A stretch of DNA of 19,043 nt, from contig CAMJAG010000007.1 in assembly GCA_946403545.1 (NCBI GenBank), forward strand, positions 1 to 19,043, in the 5' to 3' direction. Within the stretch, counting starts at the first letter, position 1. The number at the start of each line of letters is the position of its first letter. This DNA is from an uncultured Caryophanales bacterium (lineage in GTDB: Bacteria > Bacillota_I > Bacilli_A > RFN20 > CAG-826). Position numbers and translations under genes: made by a program. Positions 14,953 through 19,043 of this stretch are shown here, one piece after another. Under the pieces are notes generated by a model. It made no database searches and had not been told where the DNA came from. It was given only the letters and a program-made list of their open reading frames with translations.

Positions 14953-14981
14953 TGACAATCTTACGAATTAACACAGTTTAA
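14953..14981 (-). promoter_or_regulatory. GH3 promoter region with motifs A and B shared with the phosphatase gene
   Basis: Motif A, TGACAATCTTACGAAT (14953-14968), and motif B, TAACACAGTTTAA (14969-14981), are directly adjacent. Each differs by one base from its copy upstream of the phosphatase lipoprotein. On the minus strand motif A supplies TTGTCA as a possible -35; a -10 about 17-18 bases on falls in an ATATAT tract and cannot be fixed. Conservation between two promoters argues for a shared regulator. Confidence 0.6.
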
Positions 14982-15055
14982 CTATTGTATTCTTATAGAA
15001 TATAACAAATTTTATATGATTTATTTGTTATTCCTATTTAATAAAGGAAAAAGAA

Positions 15056-15082
15056 AATGGACTAGCAATACACTAGCCCATT
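15056..15082 (-). terminator. intrinsic terminator of xylA
   Basis: On the minus strand AATGGGCTAG, loop TGTATTG, CTAGTCCATT pair as a ten-base stem including one G-U pair, followed by TTCTTTTTCC. It lies about 25 bases after the xylA stop. Confidence 0.85.
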
Positions 15083-15106
15083 ATTCAATTTGATACTGAT
15101 TTATAA

Positions 15107-16423
15107 TTAGTCGTTGAAGAGGATTGTGTTAAGAATTTCTTGTAATTCTTCTTCTTTACCTGAAGATGGTTCGTCTGTCTTTTTCATCTTGCAAGCTTCG
15201 TTGAATAAGTCTTCAAGAGTAGTTTTACCTGCTCTGATCTTCTTACCAAGTTCGCCATTCCATGAAGAATATCTTTCTTCGATGAATTTTTCAATTCTGC
15301 CATCTTCGATGAGTTTTGCAGCTTTTCTTAAACCTAATGCAAATGTATCCATACCTAAGATATAGCCTTTAACCATATCTTCGAATGTGTTAGAAGCACG
15401 TCTATTCTTTGCATCGAAGTTACAACCACCTGTTAATCCTGGTGATTTTAAGAGTTCATACATTGCGAATGTAGCGCTATAAACGTTTGCTGGGAATCTA
15501 TCAACGTCCCAACCAAGGATTGGATCACCTTCGTTAGCGTCGATACTACCTAACATACCATTGATTCTAGAAACACGAAGTTCGTGTTCGAATGTGTGGT
15601 TAGCGAGTTCAGCGTGGTTAGCTTCAATATTCATCTTGAAGTCTTTGTCTAAACCGTATTTTCTTAAGAAACCGATTGATGTAGCAGCATCAAAGTCATA
15701 TTGATGTTTCATTGGTTCCTTTGGTTTTGGTTCGATGTAGAAGTCACCTTTAAGACCAATCTTACGGCCATAAGCAACTGCCATTTTCATTAAAGCAGCG
15801 ATGTTTTCTTCTTCTAAGCCCATATCTGTGTTAAGGAGTGTTTCATAGCCTTCTCTACCACCCCAGAAAACATAGTTTTCACCACCGAGTTTAACAGTGA
15901 TATCAAGAGCTTTTTTGATTTGAGCTGCTGCGAAGCAATATACTTCAACAGAGTTTGAGCTACCAGCACCATTCATGTAACGTTTGTTACCGAAGTTGTT
16001 TGCTGTACCCCATAAACATCTGATATTAGTACCTTTTTGTTTTGTAAGAATGTAGTCAGATAATTCATCTAACCATTTGTTTGTTTCGTTGATGTCTAAT
16101 TGTTCTGGGACTAAGTCAACATCGTGGAAACAATAGTATTCGATACCGAGTTTTTTCATGAATTCGAAACCAGCATCGACTTTTGCTTTAGCGTATTCCA
16201 TTGTTCCAGGTTTAACACCAAAGTTCTTATTCATTGTTGCAGGACCGAACATATCAACACCAGCTGCACCAAGGTTATGCCACCATGCCATAGCAAATTT
16301 TAAGTGGTCTTTCATTGGTTTTCCCATGATTACTTCGTTAGCATCATAGAATTTAAAAGCATATGGGTTTTTGGATTTTGGTCCTTCATATTGAACTTTA
16401 CCAATAAAGTCAAAATATTCCAT
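15107..16423 (-). CDS. xylA: xylose isomerase
   Basis: This cytosolic enzyme interconverts D-xylose and D-xylulose, the first intracellular step of the isomerase pathway. The 438 residues have the length and motifs of the long (group II) xylose isomerases: FHDVDL with catalytic His100 and Asp103, WGGREGYE at 187-194, the metal-ligand segment EPKPKEP at 231-237 followed by KHQYD, NIEANHA near 263-269, and GSIDANEGDPILGWDVDRFP. All key metal and catalytic residues appear intact. The ATG at 16423 has GGAGG five bases upstream. The gene is monocistronic, with its own terminator. It is divergent from an AraC-family regulator, which probably controls it. No xylulokinase gene or sugar transporter lies beside it in this window. 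Confidence 0.97.
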   Translation of the reverse strand: MEYFDFIGKVQYEGPKSKNPYAFKFYDANEVIMGKPMKDHLKFAMAWWHNLGAAGVDMFGPATMNKNFGVKPGTMEYAKAKVDAGFEFMKKLGIEYYCFHDVDLVPEQLDINETNKWLDELSDYILTKQKGTNIRCLWGTANNFGNKRYMNGAGSSNSVEVYCFAAAQIKKALDITVKLGGENYVFWGGREGYETLLNTDMGLEEENIAALMKMAVAYGRKIGLKGDFYIEPKPKEPMKHQYDFDAATSIGFLRKYGLDKDFKMNIEANHAELANHTFEHELRVSRINGMLGSIDANEGDPILGWDVDRFPANVYSATFAMYELLKSPGLTGGCNFDAKNRRASNTFEDMVKGYILGMDTFALGLRKAAKLIEDGRIEKFIEERYSSWNGELGKKIRAGKTTLEDLFNEACKMKKTDEPSSGKEEELQEILNTILFND

Positions 16424-16436
16424 AAATTCCTCCGAC

Positions 16437-16452
16437 TTCCGCTCACGCGAAA
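16437..16452. repeat. imperfect GC-rich palindrome before the xylA ribosome site
   Basis: TTCCGC, TCAC, GCGAAA: the arms agree at five of six positions. It lies just upstream of the xylA GGAGG, a placement similar to the GC palindrome in the GH3 leader, although the sequences are not alike. Confidence 0.3.
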
Positions 16453-16518
16453 TTATTACAATTCTATTTAATTAGATACATGCAAATCAAAAAATGACAA
16501 ACACATATTCTAAAAACA

Positions 16519-16531
16519 TACAATCTTGCGT
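16519..16531. promoter_or_regulatory. partial motif A copy between xylA and the AraC-family gene
   Basis: TACAATCTTGCGT shares the core ACAATCTTrCG with motif A upstream of the GH3 gene (one transition within the 11 bases). It sits in the 137-base divergent region, six bases upstream of the regulator's -10. A separate TGACAA, the other end of motif A, occurs near 16494. Confidence 0.4.
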
Positions 16532-16536
16532 TTTTC

Positions 16537-16542
16537 TATAAT
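16537..16542 (+). promoter_or_regulatory. -10 element of the AraC-family regulator gene
   Basis: A perfect TATAAT with no good -35 at the usual spacing, which would suit an activator-dependent or autoregulated promoter. Transcription would start near 16549, leaving about 11 bases before the ATG. Confidence 0.55.
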
Positions 16543-16560
16543 TAGTGTTTAAATTAGAGT

Positions 16561-17553
16561 ATGGCAAAAAGTGAACTCGAAATTGTCAAGTATCCTAAGA
16601 TAAAACACGTTAAGATGCTTGTTAATAAAATCCAATCAGTTGAGGATCATATCCACAACGATTTTGAGTTTTTCCTTGTGCTTAAAGGCAAAGGGAGAGC
16701 TAAGATTGATGCACGTAATTATGAGGTAGAAGAAGGGGATATCTATTTTATAAATTCTGGTGATGTCCACTCATATTCTGCACTACCTTCTAATAGAAAT
16801 GTAGAAGGTGTGCAACCAGTTGTCCCACCTACTTTCTTATTCGTACAAGTTTCAAATCACTTTATTCGTGACTATTTCCCACAAATTAGAACTACAATTT
16901 TTAAATCAGGAAATCTCAAAGAAGTTTTAACAAGATTGGAATACAAAATGGTTTCAACGATGTTAGTTGATGCAGCCATCGCTTATTTCTCTGAATACGA
17001 AAATTATCAACTAGATTTAATTGCTGATGTTGCGAAAGTTTTATCTCTCACATATCGTCGTTTAGAGCATGAAATCATCAATGAAGGCCAAAAACAAAAA
17101 GTTAAAAGAAAGAATGCTAGATTGGAAAGAATTATTTCTTACATCGATGCAAACTTCGATACACAAATTAGACTAGAAGATTTAGCGAATATGGAAAATC
17201 TCTCAGTCACCCACTTCTCTCACTTATTCTCATCAAGCTTTGGTGTCACATTCCAAGAATTCGTGAACTTAAAGAGAATGGAACAATGTATTAGATTAAT
17301 GTCTAATAACGAAAAGACATTACTTGAAATCTCATATGAATCTGGATTCTCTGATCCTAAATATATGAATAAGATGTTCTTAAAGAAGTTCGGATGCACT
17401 CCTAAAGAATATAGAAAAAATCTAGATACTAGAAATTCAGACTTTGAAATTCAAATTGGTAAATTCGAGACAATCTTCAACGATACAATGTCTCTAAAAT
17501 ATCTAAAAGAATTCAAAACTCAAAGAATTACCCCTGAAGATTTCCAAAATTAA
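16561..17553 (+). CDS. AraC-family transcriptional regulator with cupin sensor domain
   Basis: This 330-residue cytosolic DNA-binding protein has an N-terminal cupin-type ligand-binding domain (about 25-75: HIHNDFEFFLVLKGKGRAKID, then EVEEGDIYFINSGDVHSY), a middle helical region, and a C-terminal double helix-turn-helix of AraC type (about 186-287: LEDLANMENLSVTHFSHLFS and LLEISYESGFSDPKYMNKMF, then FGCTPKEYRK). It probably senses a sugar such as xylose or arabinose and controls the divergent xylA gene and the downstream GH43 gene. There is no clear ribosome site, and the predicted leader is about 11 bases, so translation may be nearly leaderless. The gene ends 12 bases before a perfect hairpin that overlaps the start region of the GH43 gene. 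Confidence 0.93.
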   Translation: MAKSELEIVKYPKIKHVKMLVNKIQSVEDHIHNDFEFFLVLKGKGRAKIDARNYEVEEGDIYFINSGDVHSYSALPSNRNVEGVQPVVPPTFLFVQVSNHFIRDYFPQIRTTIFKSGNLKEVLTRLEYKMVSTMLVDAAIAYFSEYENYQLDLIADVAKVLSLTYRRLEHEIINEGQKQKVKRKNARLERIISYIDANFDTQIRLEDLANMENLSVTHFSHLFSSSFGVTFQEFVNLKRMEQCIRLMSNNEKTLLEISYESGFSDPKYMNKMFLKKFGCTPKEYRKNLDTRNSDFEIQIGKFETIFNDTMSLKYLKEFKTQRITPEDFQN

Positions 17554-17565
17554 TCATTAAACATT

Positions 17566-17605
17566 AATCACCTCGCACATATAATAGAATGCGAGGTGAT
17601 TTTTT
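17566..17605 (+). terminator. hairpin terminator that also covers the GH43 ribosome site
   Basis: AATCACCTCGCA (17566-17577) and TGCGAGGTGATT (17590-17601) form a perfect 12-base stem with a 12-base loop, followed by TTTT. This is a good intrinsic terminator for the regulator gene. The right arm contains GAGGTGA, the ribosome site for the GH43 ATG at 17606, and the loop contains a perfect TATAAT. Confidence 0.8.
17580..17585 (+). promoter_or_regulatory. -10 element of the GH43 gene inside the hairpin loop
   Basis: A perfect TATAAT lies in the loop of the hairpin, with only a poor -35 (TTAAAC or TAAACA near 17557-17563). A start near 17592 would give a transcript that lacks the left arm, so the ribosome site would be free. 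Confidence 0.5.
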
Positions 17606-19043
17606 ATGAGTAAACAAGTTTTTAATCCTTATCTTCCTCTTTTTGAGTACATTCCAGATGGGGAACCACACGTTTTTAACGGACGTGTTTACGTCTATGG
17701 TTCACACGACCAATATGGCGCTTTTAATTTCTGTCATAACAATTATGTTACATGGTCTGCTCCAGTAGATGATTTAAAATCATGGAGATATGAAGGAGAG
17801 ATTCTTCAAAGAACAGAAGATCCAGATAACAAGAAAAATAAACATGACTTATACGCTCCAGATGTCTGCCAAGGTCCAGATGGTAAATTCTACATCTACT
17901 ACGCATTTGACTGGGTTGGACATACAGGTGTTGCAGTAAGCGACTCCCCTGCTGGTCCATTCAAATTTGTCGGACACGTCAAATTTAAAGATGGAACAGT
18001 CTTCGGTGCTAGAAAGAAAGATATTTTCCAATTTGACCCAGGTGTCTTAGTGGACGATGATGGTAGAGTATATTTATACTCTGGCTTCGGTGCTACATCA
18101 TGGTTCCCACAAATTAGACGTGGTCTTAAAGTCGATGGCGGTTACGTCATGGAACTTGAACCAGATATGGTCACTATTAAAGGTGAACCAAAGAAGATCT
18201 TCCCTAAGAAAGGTGAATGTGATCCTTCTTGGAATGGTCATGAATTCTTTGAAGCTTCTTCAATTAGAAAAATCAATGGTACATACTACTTTGTATATTC
18301 AGCATTTGAAGGTCATGAACTTTGCTACGCAACAAGTGATTCTCCAATGGGACCATTCAAATTCGGTGGCACTATCGTCTCTAATGGTGATGTTGGATTA
18401 AATGGTAGAACAAGAAAGAACGCATGTTATGCATTAGGTAACAACCATGGCGGTATCGTTTCTCTTCCTAATGGAAAACACTACATCTTCTATCATAGAC
18501 ATACAAACTTCACTAATACTGATAGACAAGGTATGGCTGAAGAAATCAAGATTGAAAAAGATGGTTCAATCAAACAAGTAGAAATGACATCTTGTGGTCT
18601 TAACGGTGGACCACTTGAAGGTAAAGGTGTCTATCCAGCAAGTATTTGCTGTTGCTTAATGCCAAAAGAAGGTAACGTATTCTATAACTTCTTCACATGG
18701 CCATGGCAAAAAGGTAAAACATGTGTCTCTCAAACAGGTAAAGATACAGACACAGTTGAAACTCAATATGTCAAACAACTTCAAGATGGTGGTTTAATCG
18801 GTTATAAATACTTCGATTTCACTAAGACTAAATCAGTCACTCTTAACTTAAAGGGTAAAGCAAAAGGTAAGATCGCTGTTAGATATGCTGAAGATGGCGA
18901 AAATGTCGCTGAAGTTGCATTCGAAAATAAGAATAAAGAAAACTTCGAAGTCACTCTTCCTATTAATAATAAAGTTGAAAAGTCCGCTCTATACTTCTAC
19001 TTCAAAGATATGAAAGGTAAAGTTAACTTCTACAACTTTGAAT
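17606..19043 (+). CDS. GH43 family glycoside hydrolase, 3' end beyond the window
   Basis: The open frame begins at ATG 17606 (GAGGTGA seven bases upstream) and runs 479 codons to the window edge without a stop. The N-terminus has no signal peptide, so the enzyme should be cytosolic. The five-bladed propeller of family 43 is recognisable: FNPYLPLFEYIPDGEPHVF with Asp18 as likely base, YGSHD, YAPDV with Asp86 as the pKa-modulating acid, FDPGVL, and HEFFEASSIRKI with Glu216 as likely proton donor. A later segment with NNHGGIV and FYHRHTN is shared by the beta-xylosidase/alpha-arabinofuranosidase-like members. After about residue 390 comes a beta-sandwich, probably sugar-binding (LKGKAKGKIAVRYAEDGENV). 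It probably releases pentoses from imported oligosaccharides for XylA; exact specificity is not determined. It follows the AraC-family gene in the same orientation. Confidence 0.92.
   Translation, partial: MSKQVFNPYLPLFEYIPDGEPHVFNGRVYVYGSHDQYGAFNFCHNNYVTWSAPVDDLKSWRYEGEILQRTEDPDNKKNKHDLYAPDVCQGPDGKFYIYYAFDWVGHTGVAVSDSPAGPFKFVGHVKFKDGTVFGARKKDIFQFDPGVLVDDDGRVYLYSGFGATSWFPQIRRGLKVDGGYVMELEPDMVTIKGEPKKIFPKKGECDPSWNGHEFFEASSIRKINGTYYFVYSAFEGHELCYATSDSPMGPFKFGGTIVSNGDVGLNGRTRKNACYALGNNHGGIVSLPNGKHYIFYHRHTNFTNTDRQGMAEEIKIEKDGSIKQVEMTSCGLNGGPLEGKGVYPASICCCLMPKEGNVFYNFFTWPWQKGKTCVSQTGKDTDTVETQYVKQLQDGGLIGYKYFDFTKTKSVTLNLKGKAKGKIAVRYAEDGENVAEVAFENKNKENFEVTLPINNKVEKSALYFYFKDMKGKVNFYNFE

Noticed and set aside
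18057..18401. 114-codon plus-strand frame inside the GH43 gene
   Set aside because: It is out of frame with the clear GH43 motifs, which continue uninterrupted through this stretch, so it is a shadow.

Overview
The window reads as a chromosomal segment of an AT-rich, low-GC Gram-positive bacterium (Bacillota). It is most likely a gut or rumen Bacilli/Erysipelotrichia/Mollicutes-like lineage that uses the standard code: TGA serves as a real stop and Trp is TGG. This rests on codon bias, strong GGAGG ribosome sites, short U-tailed hairpin terminators, a lipobox lipoprotein, and plant-polysaccharide enzymes typical of gut Firmicutes. The species cannot be named from the sequence. There are no RNA genes, insertion sequences or CRISPR arrays, and no gene-free stretch exceeds about 250 bases.

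Region 1 (1-2991, minus strand) is a tightly overlapping five-gene operon. In transcription order it holds a small possibly regulatory protein, a secreted protein of unknown family, a single-pass membrane protein that could be a pseudopilin, a CpaF/TadA-type secretion ATPase, and the start of a TadB/TadC-like membrane protein cut by the window edge. It looks like a minimal Tad/type IV-pilus-like export locus. It is divergent from a guanylate-kinase-like gene (3236-3778, plus) that has a very strong promoter and almost no 5' leader. The two divergent promoters share an inverted 13-bp block.

Region 2 (3788-6961, minus) is an operon of two adjacent DUF21/CBS (CNNM/CorC-type) membrane proteins, one of them lacking the C-terminal CorC domain, followed by a short-chain dehydrogenase. 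It ends at a bidirectional terminator that contains the stop codons of both convergent genes.

Region 3 (7092-10250, minus) holds two separately terminated genes. One is a four-helix membrane protein with a Glu-Pro linker and a conserved but unnamed cytosolic domain. The other is a surface lipoprotein carrying a tyrosine-phosphatase-type catalytic motif.

Region 4 (10451-19043) is a pentoside/glycoside utilisation cluster. A membrane-anchored GH3 glycosidase with permuted domain order is cotranscribed with a five-helix membrane protein bearing an unrecognised ectodomain. Then come xylose isomerase (xylA), a divergent AraC-family regulator, and a cytosolic GH43 glycosidase that runs off the window. 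Inferred flow: GH3 trims glycosides at the cell surface, GH43 cleaves imported pentosides inside the cell, XylA converts xylose to xylulose, and the AraC protein senses a sugar. No transporter or xylulokinase is in view. A two-part promoter motif is shared by the GH3 and phosphatase genes, which suggests the phosphatase belongs to the same regulon. The GH43 gene starts in a perfect 12-bp hairpin that appears to be both the terminator of the regulator gene and a cage for the GH43 ribosome site.
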